DNA of 64,000 bases from UBA791 sp963602355 (GTDB taxonomy: Bacteria; Cyanobacteriota; Vampirovibrionia; Gastranaerophilales; Gastranaerophilaceae), in contig CAVCIU010000001.1 in assembly GCA_963602355.1 (NCBI GenBank), forward strand, positions 34,071 to 98,070, read 5' to 3'. Below are positions 8,233 through 16,155 of this stretch, in pieces. Under the pieces are notes generated by a model. The model was not told the DNA's origin. It was given only the letters and a program-made list of their open reading frames with translations, and ran no database searches. Numbering within the stretch: the stretch's first letter is position 1; the number at the start of each line of letters is the position of its first letter. The position numbers and the translations under genes were made by a program.

Positions 8233-9594
8233 CTATTTTGATAATCTATCAAGTAGAATTTGAGCTGCAGTTAAAATCGGGTCTATACTTGTAGAAATTG
8301 TCGGAGTATACGTCAAATCTGTATTGACGAATTCGTCTAAAGTATAACCTTTTAATAATGCTGTGGTTACTACGTTAACCCTTTTGTCCGCATCACCAAA
8401 TCCAACACATTGAACGCCTAAAATCTTTTTAGATTTTTTATTAGCTACAAGTTTTATTGTTATCGATTTTACGTCAGGAATATATTTTGACCTATCTAAT
8501 GTCGTAAACATCGTAGAAATAACATCAAAACCTAAACTTTTTGCTTTTTCTTCTGTTAAACCTGTTTTTGACATAGAAAAATCAAAATATTTCACAACCG
8601 ATGAACCCAAAACTCCTTCAAAGGTTTCATTTTCAATACCTGCAATATTTAAGGCACAAACTCTACCCTCTTTATTCGCAGTTGAACCCAATGGAATATA
8701 ATCATATTTTTTTGAGACAATGTTGTATTTTTCAACACAATCACCAACTGCCCAAATATTTTTTATATTCGTTCTCATTTTGTTATCAACTTTTATTGCA
8801 CCAGTTTTGCCAATTTTTATCCCCGCATCACGAGCAAGCTCAATACAAGGTCTTACACCTGTTGCAATTAAAATCATATCTGTGTAAAAATGTTTTCCTT
8901 TTTCGGTTAAAACTTCTATCTCATCACCAGATTTTTTAACCTCAATAACTGTATCTGATGTAATTATTTTAGTCAAAGACGGATTTATAACCTTAATGTT
9001 ATCTTGAATAGTTTTTGCGATATCTTCATCATAAAATTTCATCAAATGAGTGTGTGAATCAATAATTGTCGTAGTTACGTTCTGTTTTACAAAACTCTCT
9101 ATTACCTCAACACCAATATAATTACCACCAATTATTAGAGCTTTTTCGATTTCTAATAATTTTGATTTGATAATCTTTGCATCAGTCAGAGTTCTTAGTG
9201 TAAAAACATTTTCAATAGTATCTAATCCCTTAATCTCTGGAACATAAGGTCTTGCACCTGTCGCAACAACTAATTTGTCATACTGTTCATAAAATTCAGA
9301 ATTATCTCTCAAATTTTTTATCAAAACTTGTTTTTTCTTAGGCAAAATTTTCAAAACTTCATGAAAATTTTTGACATGTATACCTTTTTCTTCAAACTCG
9401 TCAATGGTTCTTATGATAAGTTTTTCCATATCTCTAATAAATCCACCTATATAATATGGCAATCCACAAGCAGAATAAGATACAAACTGTTCTTTTGTAT
9501 AAATTGTTATATCATATTCTGGTTTTAAACGTTTTAACTTGGCTGCTGTTTTTGACCCACCAGCAACACCACCAATTATAATTACTTTAATCAT
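8233..9594 (-). CDS. FAD-dependent CoA-disulfide reductase / NADH oxidase family protein
   Basis: A 453-residue pyridine-nucleotide disulfide oxidoreductase. It has an N-terminal FAD Rossmann motif (IIIGGVAGGSKTAAKLKR), then SACGLPYY with the single redox cysteine C43. An NAD(P)H Rossmann motif follows (ALIIGGNYIGVE), then the FAD-contacting IWAVGDC and the C-terminal dimerisation domain. A single cysteine in SxxCGLPY is the hallmark of CoA-disulfide reductases and water-forming NADH oxidases, so it reduces CoA disulfides or O2 with NAD(P)H. Either would be an oxidative-stress defence in an anaerobe. The sequence cannot decide between the two. It is a single gene facing the small cysteine protein. 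Confidence 0.8.
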   Translation of the reverse strand: MIKVIIIGGVAGGSKTAAKLKRLKPEYDITIYTKEQFVSYSACGLPYYIGGFIRDMEKLIIRTIDEFEEKGIHVKNFHEVLKILPKKKQVLIKNLRDNSEFYEQYDKLVVATGARPYVPEIKGLDTIENVFTLRTLTDAKIIKSKLLEIEKALIIGGNYIGVEVIESFVKQNVTTTIIDSHTHLMKFYDEDIAKTIQDNIKVINPSLTKIITSDTVIEVKKSGDEIEVLTEKGKHFYTDMILIATGVRPCIELARDAGIKIGKTGAIKVDNKMRTNIKNIWAVGDCVEKYNIVSKKYDYIPLGSTANKEGRVCALNIAGIENETFEGVLGSSVVKYFDFSMSKTGLTEEKAKSLGFDVISTMFTTLDRSKYIPDVKSITIKLVANKKSKKILGVQCVGFGDADKRVNVVTTALLKGYTLDEFVNTDLTYTPTISTSIDPILTAAQILLDRLSK

Positions 9595-9649
9595 AATAGA
9601 TTTTTAAACTTACCAGAAAAATTTTTCTATTAGACAATAGAATATTTTT

Positions 9650-9687
9650 ACAAAAAAAATGGATACGATTTTCATCGTACCCATTTT
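9650..9687 (-). terminator. Terminator of the SLH-protein gene
   Basis: The arms AAAATGGATACGA (9656-9668) and TCGTACCCATTTT (9675-9687) form a 13-bp stem with one mismatch. On the minus strand it is followed by a run of T, as expected for intrinsic termination just after the stop codon at 9710. Confidence 0.8.
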
Positions 9688-9709
9688 AAATATTTAATTT
9701 ATAGATAAA

Positions 9710-11107
9710 TTATTTTCTATAAATAATTGATAATTCATCACCAGGGTTCAATGCTGAATCATTGATTGAAGAAGGTAAGATTACGTATCTAACTTCATCA
9801 CCTAATTCATAAAGAACACCGAATGTACCAGATACTGCTAATTTAGCTGTATCAGCTACGAAGTAACCTAAAGTTACAAATGATTTACCAACATTTCTTA
9901 AACCAGCCATTGGTTGTAATGAGAATGTGTTAGCAATCGCATTTGACCAGTTGTCAGCATATCTTTCACCATCGTTAGAGATGTTCATAGCTTCTGTAGA
10001 AATTGTTCTAGCAGCAGTACCACCAACTCTACCAATTGCAGAAACTGGAGTAGCTAAGATACGAGCAACAAAGTTTGTTGTTTTTGCTTCTTTAACTGCA
10101 GCTCTAGAAACTGTTGGGAAGTCAGCTGAAACTTTACCGTTTTTGATTGTGTTGAATTTAACTTTTACATAACCAGGATTTTTGATACCAGGTCTAGCAA
10201 CTTCAACAACTTCACCGATTACTTTTGAACCAGCAGCGAATTCAGTACCGTTAACAGTTGCAGCTTCTACTGTTTCAGCATAAACTGTTTCACCGATATT
10301 GATGTGTCTAGCATCAACTCTTTCTTTGATTTTTACTCTAACAGTTGAAGTGTTAGCGCAATCAGCTAAGAAAGCTTTGTTGTAATATTGGCTGTGGCTT
10401 AAAGTAACAACTAATTTTTGTAATTGTTCAGTTGTTAAGTATTTGTCGTTAGCAACTGATTGTAAATCTGGAAGATTATCTAAGATACCAGCTTCCATAA
10501 CTTTTACTGTTGGAGCAGTAGCCCAAGCTGGAATTTCTTTCATTTCATATTTGTTAGCTAATTTACCAACAACTGTATTTTTTGGTTCATTAGTTAATAA
10601 TTGAGCTAATGTAGCGAATACTTCAGCTTTTGTAATTTTTTGATCTGGTCTGAATTTTTTGTCTGGGTAACCAATCATAACATTTGCAGCTAATGCTTTG
10701 TAAATGTGAGATTGTAATTTATGACCAGCAACATCTTTGTATGTGTATTTGTTTGTAGCAGGTGTTTTTAAACCTAAAGCTTGTGATAAAGCATGAGCCA
10801 TTTCAGAACGTAAAGCTGGAGCTTTGAAGTCGAAAGCTTTACCGTAAATTGCAGCTAAATCATCTGCTAAAGCATTTGCTTCTGCATCGATTAATACGTT
10901 TTCTTTACCTTGAATTGCTTCGTTAGCAGCTGCTAACATTTTGTCTCCAACTAGGTAAACACCTCTTGTAGCTTGTGTTTCAACAGCTGATGAATTAAAC
11001 ATTGTTGGGTGAGCATATGCTTCTACGTTTGCATTTTCGCAAGCCATAACAGCTGAAGAAGCCATTGCTAACACTGATAATGTTAATAATGATTTTGCTA
11101 ATTTCAT
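9710..11107 (-). CDS. SLH-domain surface/envelope protein
   Basis: A 465-residue exported protein. The signal peptide is about residues 1-22 (ending AVMA-CE). An S-layer homology domain lies at about 120-172, with the hallmark MIGYPDKKFRPDQKITKAEV. A second, degenerate SLH-like stretch lies at about 190-237. The C-terminal half is beta-rich and resembles no porin I can name. SLH domains bind pyruvylated wall polymers, and csaB at 26426-27442 encodes the enzyme that makes that modification. In cyanobacteria SLH proteins tie the outer membrane to the wall. The codon bias is extreme and the ribosome site is strong (AAGGAG), so it is probably abundant. Two TATAAT boxes lie upstream at 11170-11175 and 11185-11190 on the minus strand. 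Confidence 0.85.
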   Translation of the reverse strand: MKLAKSLLTLSVLAMASSAVMACENANVEAYAHPTMFNSSAVETQATRGVYLVGDKMLAAANEAIQGKENVLIDAEANALADDLAAIYGKAFDFKAPALRSEMAHALSQALGLKTPATNKYTYKDVAGHKLQSHIYKALAANVMIGYPDKKFRPDQKITKAEVFATLAQLLTNEPKNTVVGKLANKYEMKEIPAWATAPTVKVMEAGILDNLPDLQSVANDKYLTTEQLQKLVVTLSHSQYYNKAFLADCANTSTVRVKIKERVDARHINIGETVYAETVEAATVNGTEFAAGSKVIGEVVEVARPGIKNPGYVKVKFNTIKNGKVSADFPTVSRAAVKEAKTTNFVARILATPVSAIGRVGGTAARTISTEAMNISNDGERYADNWSNAIANTFSLQPMAGLRNVGKSFVTLGYFVADTAKLAVSGTFGVLYELGDEVRYVILPSSINDSALNPGDELSIIYRK

Positions 11108-11248
11108 TTTTTTCTCCTTTTGCTATTCTCTCGAATAAATGTATTAAACTAACTAATATTATTTGTTTTATTATATCCTATATTATTATACTTAAAAAGA
11201 TAATTTCAACCAAATTTTAATAAAATTTAACTTTTCAAAATTAGGTGA

Positions 11249-11261
11249 TATAATAGTTTTC
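11249..11261 (+). promoter_or_regulatory. Leaderless-type extended -10 of the CDF transporter
   Basis: TGATATAAT contains an extended -10 (TG-N-TATAAT, core 11249-11254) that ends 7 nt before the ATG at 11262. No Shine-Dalgarno is present. It is divergent from the SLH-protein promoter. Confidence 0.5.
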
Positions 11262-12149
11262 ATGAATATTAATACACAGAAAAAACTAGTAGCATCAACC
11301 TCAATTGCATCAAATGCAATAATTATTGTATTAAAATTCATTGCCGGACTTGTATCTGGAAGTATTAGTATCATTTCAGAAGCAATACATTCATTTAGTG
11401 ATTTTTTGGCTTCTGTACTAACTTTTTTTGCTGTGTCTCGTTCTAGCGAACCAGCAGACAAAGACCACCCTTTTGGACACGGTAAATACGAAGACATGTC
11501 AGGATTTATTGAAGGTTTTTTGATAATTTTTGCTGCTATATATATTATTTACGAAGCATCTAAAAAATTAATTTTTGGATACCATGCCGAATTAGATTCA
11601 GAAATTTGTATATTTGTAATGGCATTTGCGGTTGTTGCAAATATATTGGTAAGTAAATCACTATTTATTGTCGCAAAAAAATCAAAATCAGTTTCATTAT
11701 ATGCAGATGCTGAACATTTAAGAACAGATATTTTTTCATCTCTTGGAGTTTTAATCGGTTTAATTGTGATAAAATTCACAGGGTTAACAATCCTTGACCC
11801 AATTATTGCGATAATCGTTGCAGGCATTATATTTAAGGCTGGTTATTCTATAACAAAAGAAACTTTAAATAACCTTCTTGACGGCTCTATTTCAAAAGGC
11901 GAAATCAACGAAATAACAAAGATTTTAGATACATTTACAAATATAAAAGGATATAAAGATTTAAAAGCAAGAAATATTGGTCCAATGGTAAAAGTTGAAC
12001 TAACTGTTCTTTTTGAGAACGATATGAAGATATTTGATTGCCATAAAATTTGCGATGAAATAGAACAAAAGATTTCGTCTAAAATAGGCAATGTGTCAAT
12101 GATTATACATTCAGAACCCGTAAATACAAAAGTATCAATTTCTCAATAA
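11262..12149 (+). CDS. Cation diffusion facilitator (CDF) family metal efflux protein
   Basis: A 295-residue inner-membrane transporter that exchanges divalent metal ions (Zn, Fe, Mn or Co) for protons. Six membrane helices are visible in the first about 215 residues. The metal-site motifs are HSFSD (H43, D47) in the second helix and HLRTD (H152, D156) in the fifth. Both are of the HxxxD type often seen in zinc exporters. The loop DHPFGHGKYE after helix 2 is a family signature. The C-terminal cytoplasmic ferredoxin-like domain ends with IIHSEP. The metal cannot be settled from sequence. Confidence 0.88.
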   Translation: MNINTQKKLVASTSIASNAIIIVLKFIAGLVSGSISIISEAIHSFSDFLASVLTFFAVSRSSEPADKDHPFGHGKYEDMSGFIEGFLIIFAAIYIIYEASKKLIFGYHAELDSEICIFVMAFAVVANILVSKSLFIVAKKSKSVSLYADAEHLRTDIFSSLGVLIGLIVIKFTGLTILDPIIAIIVAGIIFKAGYSITKETLNNLLDGSISKGEINEITKILDTFTNIKGYKDLKARNIGPMVKVELTVLFENDMKIFDCHKICDEIEQKISSKIGNVSMIIHSEPVNTKVSISQ

Positions 12150-12150
12150 A

Positions 12151-12181
12151 TTATCACGATTTTTAATTTTAATCGTGATAA
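12151..12181 (+). terminator. Hairpin after the CDF gene
   Basis: A perfect 11-bp stem TTATCACGATT (12151-12161) / AATCGTGATAA (12171-12181) lies just after the CDF stop codon. No clear T-tract follows it, so it may be a weak terminator or an RNA-stabilising hairpin. The arm sequence AATCACGATTA reappears in the adhE leader at about 12273-12283. Confidence 0.45.
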
Positions 12182-12213
12182 AAATCCTTATGTTAAGTCA
12201 TGTTACTTTTAAT

Positions 12214-12254
12214 AAATATTAAGGGTTGACAAGACACTTAATATTTTTTATACT
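12214..12254 (+). promoter_or_regulatory. adhE promoter with an inverted-repeat operator
   Basis: A consensus -35 TTGACA (12226-12231) and -10 TATACT (12249-12254) are separated by exactly 17 bp. A perfect 10-bp inverted repeat AAATATTAAG (12214-12223) / CTTAATATTT (12237-12246) encloses the -35 and reaches into the spacer. A protein bound there should block RNA polymerase. The arms do not match the known Rex box (TTGTGAA or TTGTTAA half-sites), so the regulator is open. Confidence 0.75.
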
Positions 12255-12306
12255 GTTGCATATAAGGAAATAAATCACGATTACCCACAAAAAAGGAGAA
12301 TTAAAT

Positions 12307-15006
12307 ATGCCAAAAACAACAACAAAGAAGACAGCAACTAAAAAGTCTTCAAAAAAACAAGATGCTGTTGAAAAATTAGAAAAAGCATACAATGCTTCTA
12401 ATTTGGTAGATAGTGTCGAAGCATTTGAAGCTCTAATTGATAGAGTTCATAAAGCTCAAGAAGAATATTCACACTATTCTCAAGAACAAGTTGATAAAAT
12501 CTTCAAAGCAGCTGCTACAGCAGCAGACAAAGCTCGTATTCCTCTAGCTAGAATGGCTAAAGAAGAAACTGGTATGGGTGTTTTAGAAGATAAAATCATC
12601 AAAAACCACTTCGCTTCAGAATACATTTATAACAAACACAAAAACGTTAAAACTTGTGGTGTTATCAAAGAAGATAAAGCAAACGGTACAAAAATCGTAG
12701 CTGAACCTTTGGGTGTTTTAGCAGGTATCATTCCTACAACAAACCCAACTTCAACTGCAATTTTCAAATCATTAATCGCTTTAAAAACTAGAAACGCAAT
12801 CATCTTCTCACCACACCCAAGAGCAACAAAATCAACAATTGCAGCAGCTAAATTAGTTTTAGATGCAGCAGTTAAAGCTGGTGCTCCAAAAGATATCATC
12901 GGTTGGATTGACGTTCCATCAATCGAATTATCAAGCGCTTTGATGAAACACCCTAAAATCGATTGTATCTTAGCAACAGGTGGTCCTGGAATGGTTAAAG
13001 CAGCTTATTCATCAGGTAACCCAGCATTAGGTGTAGGTCCTGGTAATACATCTGCAGTAATCGATGAAACAGCTGATATTAAAATGGCTGTATCTTCAAT
13101 CCTTATGTCAAAAACATTTGACAACGGTATGATTTGTGCTTCTGAACAATCAGTAGTAGTTGTTGAAGATGTATACGAAGAAGTTAAAAAAGAATTCTTA
13201 TACAGAGGTGCTTACCTAGTAAACAAAGCTGAACAAAAGAAAATGATTGATTTACCATTCATCGATCCTGCAAGAGGAACAGCTCACCCAGCAATCGTTG
13301 GTCAATCAGCTCACAAAATCGCTGAATTATCTGGTTTCAAAACTCCAGAAGATGCTAAAATTCTTTTAGTTGAAAGACCAGAAGTAGATTGGAACGATCC
13401 ATTCTCAAGAGAAAAATTATCTCCAATCTTAGCAATGTATAAAGCAAAAGATTATGAACAAGCTGCTGAAATGGCTTACGAATTAGTAAGCAAAGGTGGT
13501 GCAGGTCATACATCAGTATTGTACACAGACGAAAGAAAGAGCGAAAGAATTAATGCTTACGCTGAAAAAATGCCAACTTGTCGTGTATTAATCAACTCTC
13601 CATCATCTCAAGGTGGTATCGGTGATTTATTCAACTTCAAATTAGAACCATCATTAACATTAGGTTGTGGTTCTTGGGGTGGCAATGCTGTTTCAGGTAA
13701 CGTTGGTGTTGAACACTTATTAAACTATAAGACTGTTGCTGAAAGGAGAGAAAATATGTTATGGTTTAAGGCTCCATCAAAAATTTACTTCAAGAGAGGT
13801 GCTACTGATTTAGCATTAAGAGAACTTCAAGGTAAAAAACGTGCCTTTATCGTAACAGATAGTTTCTTATACAACTCAGGTGCAGTAAATAAAATTACAA
13901 ACGTTTTAGATGAAATCGGTATTGAACACCAAGTATTCTTTGACGTTAAACCAGACCCAACATTGTCTACAATTAACCAAGCAATGGCTGTATTAAAACC
14001 ATTTGAACCAGATGTAATCATCTCATTAGGTGGTGGTTCTCCAATGGACGCAGCTAAAATTATGTGGTTAATGTATGAACAACCAGACACAGTATTCGAA
14101 GATATCTCAATGAGATTCATGGATATCAGAAAGAGAATCTGTCAATTACCAGAATTAGGTAAAAAAGCAACAATGGTTGCAATCCCTACAACATCTGGTA
14201 CTGGTTCAGAAGTAACACCATTCGCTATCATCACAGATGACGAAACTCACGTTAAATACGCAATCGCAGATTACGCATTAACACCAAACATGGCAATCAT
14301 CGACCCTAACTTCGTTGACGGTATGCCAAAAGGTTTAACTTCTGCATCTGGTATTGACGCATTAGTTCACGCAATTGAAGCTTACGTTTCTTGTATGGCA
14401 ACAAACTTCACTAATTCAAATGCTTTAGAAGCATCAAAATTAGTATTCAAATACTTAGAAAGAAGCTACAATGAAGGTGCTAACGATCCTATCGCAAGAG
14501 AAAAAATGCACTATGCAGCAACAATCGCTGGTATGGCATTCGCTAACTCATTCTTAGGATTATGCCACTCAATGGCTCACAAACTTGGTGCTATGTACCA
14601 CGTTCCACACGGTGTAGCTAACGCATTGTTAATCAGACAAGTAATCAAATACAATGCTTCTGATGCTCCACACAAACAAGCAATCTTCCCACAATACAAA
14701 TATCCATGTGCGAAGACAAAATATGGTCAAATCGCTGATGAATTAGGCTTAGGCGGTAAAACTGACGACGAAAAAGTTAAATTATTGATTAAAGCAATCG
14801 ATAGATTAATGAAAGCCGTAAACTTACCAAATTCTATTGAAGAATTCATCTCTAAGAATGGCTATACTAAAGAATATTGGGACGAACATTTAGATGAAAT
14901 GGTTGAATTAGCATTCGACGACCAATGTACAGGTGCTAACCCAGCTTATCCATTGATGACTGATATTAAACAAATCTATACAGACGCATTCAACGGTGTT
15001 GTATAG
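12307..15006 (+). CDS. adhE: Bifunctional acetaldehyde-CoA/alcohol dehydrogenase AdhE
   Basis: Converts acetyl-CoA to acetaldehyde and then ethanol, regenerating two NAD+. It forms spirosomes in many bacteria. The 899-residue protein has a lysine-rich N-terminal tail (KTTTKKTATKKSSKK) that is longer than usual. The aldehyde dehydrogenase half has the catalytic cysteine in NGMICASEQ. The iron-dependent alcohol dehydrogenase half has GGGSPMDAAK for NAD binding and metal ligands in the DALVHAIEAYVS, GLCHSMAHKLG and HVPHGVANA segments. It is monocistronic with a strong promoter, a good AAGGAG site, heavy codon bias and a strong terminator, so it is probably among the most expressed genes here. 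Its position before rex and two hydrogenases suggests shared redox control. Confidence 0.97.
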   Translation: MPKTTTKKTATKKSSKKQDAVEKLEKAYNASNLVDSVEAFEALIDRVHKAQEEYSHYSQEQVDKIFKAAATAADKARIPLARMAKEETGMGVLEDKIIKNHFASEYIYNKHKNVKTCGVIKEDKANGTKIVAEPLGVLAGIIPTTNPTSTAIFKSLIALKTRNAIIFSPHPRATKSTIAAAKLVLDAAVKAGAPKDIIGWIDVPSIELSSALMKHPKIDCILATGGPGMVKAAYSSGNPALGVGPGNTSAVIDETADIKMAVSSILMSKTFDNGMICASEQSVVVVEDVYEEVKKEFLYRGAYLVNKAEQKKMIDLPFIDPARGTAHPAIVGQSAHKIAELSGFKTPEDAKILLVERPEVDWNDPFSREKLSPILAMYKAKDYEQAAEMAYELVSKGGAGHTSVLYTDERKSERINAYAEKMPTCRVLINSPSSQGGIGDLFNFKLEPSLTLGCGSWGGNAVSGNVGVEHLLNYKTVAERRENMLWFKAPSKIYFKRGATDLALRELQGKKRAFIVTDSFLYNSGAVNKITNVLDEIGIEHQVFFDVKPDPTLSTINQAMAVLKPFEPDVIISLGGGSPMDAAKIMWLMYEQPDTVFEDISMRFMDIRKRICQLPELGKKATMVAIPTTSGTGSEVTPFAIITDDETHVKYAIADYALTPNMAIIDPNFVDGMPKGLTSASGIDALVHAIEAYVSCMATNFTNSNALEASKLVFKYLERSYNEGANDPIAREKMHYAATIAGMAFANSFLGLCHSMAHKLGAMYHVPHGVANALLIRQVIKYNASDAPHKQAIFPQYKYPCAKTKYGQIADELGLGGKTDDEKVKLLIKAIDRLMKAVNLPNSIEEFISKNGYTKEYWDEHLDEMVELAFDDQCTGANPAYPLMTDIKQIYTDAFNGVV

Positions 15007-15020
15007 TTAATAACTTAGAA

Positions 15021-15056
15021 AACTCCAAGCCGACATTTGTCGGTTTGGGGTTTTTT
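15021..15056 (+). terminator. Terminator of adhE
   Basis: A 15-bp stem (15021-15035 with 15038-15052, including two G-U pairs) has core CCAAGCCGACA/TGTCGGTTTGG and a T-run. It is a strong intrinsic terminator. Confidence 0.9.
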
Positions 15057-15059
15057 ATA

Positions 15060-15275
15060 AATGTCATTGCGAGGAGTTTACGACGAAGCAATCCAAGCGC
15101 GAGGGAGCAGAGGGCAAAGACTTGAAAATTTTGAAAAATGAAATTTTGAAAAATTTTCAATCAGAGACCCGTTTAACGCGAACGAGCAAGACAAAAACCC
15201 TCACCGATTTTTTAAGCACTCATACTTCGTGCAAAAAATCTCCTCTCCCCTTCGTGGCGAGGGAAATAAATAACA
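15060..15275. repeat. Repeat mosaic between adhE and rex
   Basis: The 230-bp gap holds no gene. It begins TGTCATTGCGAGGAG and continues ACGAAGCAATCCA, the pattern of a common family of short dispersed palindromic repeats. The middle contains an AT-rich self-complementary stretch (GAAAATTTTGAAAAATG...CATTTTTCAA type, about 15122-15162). The end, CTCTCCCCTTCGTGGCGAGGG, resembles another dispersed repeat. GC content is visibly higher than in the flanks. I see no convincing rex promoter in it. Confidence 0.5.
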
Positions 15276-15292
15276 ACAAAATATAGGACAAA

Positions 15293-15916
15293 ATGAAAAC
15301 AAAATTAACAGACAAAGTCATAAATAGATTAACTCTTTATCATTGTATTTTAGTTGAGTACAATGAAAAGGGTATTGAATTCATTTCAAGTCCTCAAATC
15401 GGTTCTAGACTTAATGTTGACGACTCACAAGTCAGAAAAGATATCAAATTTTTGAATAATATCGGCAAATGTAAAGTCGGATATTCAGTAAAAGAATTAA
15501 AAGACTCTATTGAACACACATTAGGGTTCAAAAAAGTAAAAGACGCATTTATCGTAGGCGCTGGTAACTTAGGTATGGCGCTTGCAAAATACGACAATTT
15601 TGAAAATTACGGATTAAATATACTAGCGCTATTCGATAACGACCCATTAAAAGTTGGGAATTCAATCAAAGGAAAAGAAATTTTCCATATTTCTAAATTA
15701 CCAAATTTAGCAGAAAGATTAAACGTAAACATAGCAATTTTAACTGTTCCTAGAGAATTTGCAAATGACACAGCATTATATTTAGCAAATTCTGGTATTA
15801 AATACATTTGGAATTTTACTCCAAGTGTTTTAGATGTTCCAAAAGAAATAAAAGTTTGGAACGAAAACTTGATAGGAAACTTTTTACAATTCACCAACAA
15901 TGATGATGAGGTTTAA
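15293..15916 (+). CDS. rex: Redox-sensing transcriptional repressor Rex
   Basis: A 207-residue NADH/NAD+-sensing repressor. The N-terminal winged helix has the Rex hallmark SSPQIGSRLNVDDSQVRKDI, in which VRKD inserts into DNA. The C-terminal Rossmann domain carries VGAGNLGMALAKY for NAD(H) binding and the swapped C-terminal helix. NADH releases Rex from DNA and switches on fermentation genes. It is followed after only 2 bp by four to five hydrogenase-related genes on the same strand, so Rex appears co-transcribed with them. Likely targets are this operon and adhE, but I could not find a canonical Rex box at either. The ribosome site is weak (AGGA). Confidence 0.92.
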   Translation: MKTKLTDKVINRLTLYHCILVEYNEKGIEFISSPQIGSRLNVDDSQVRKDIKFLNNIGKCKVGYSVKELKDSIEHTLGFKKVKDAFIVGAGNLGMALAKYDNFENYGLNILALFDNDPLKVGNSIKGKEIFHISKLPNLAERLNVNIAILTVPREFANDTALYLANSGIKYIWNFTPSVLDVPKEIKVWNENLIGNFLQFTNNDDEV

Positions 15917-15918
15917 GA

Positions 15919-16155
15919 ATGAGTACAGAAATTAAACTTTGCATGGGAAGCGCTTGTTTTGCAAGAGGAAACGATAAAAACATAGAAATTATCGAAAATT
16001 TTATCAAAGAAAATAATCTTGATGCAAAAATTGAGCTATACGGTTCTCGTTGCGAAGGAAAATGTGCAGACGGTCCTAATTTATATATCGACGGAAAACA
16101 ATACACAAACATTACCCCAGACAAAATTGAAGAGTTATTGAAAGGTTTGTTATAG
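15919..16155 (+). CDS. Small thioredoxin-like [2Fe-2S] ferredoxin (NuoE-type)
   Basis: A 78-residue protein with the thioredoxin-like ferredoxin signature. The first cysteine pair is CMGSACF (C-x4-C) and the second is CEGKCAD (C-x3-C), the ligand spacing of the NuoE/HydC C-terminal domain that binds a [2Fe-2S] cluster. The helical N-terminal part of NuoE is missing, so this is the minimal domain. It lies 2 bp after rex and directly abuts the sensory hydrogenase, the expected place for an electron donor or acceptor of that enzyme. A paralogue is at 19048-19305, next to the second hydrogenase. Confidence 0.85.
   Translation: MSTEIKLCMGSACFARGNDKNIEIIENFIKENNLDAKIELYGSRCEGKCADGPNLYIDGKQYTNITPDKIEELLKGLL

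Noticed and set aside
12192..12246. Canonical Rex box upstream of adhE
   Set aside because: TGTTAA occurs at about 12191-12196, but no matching TTAACA partner lies at the right spacing. Only the AAATATTAAG palindrome is present.
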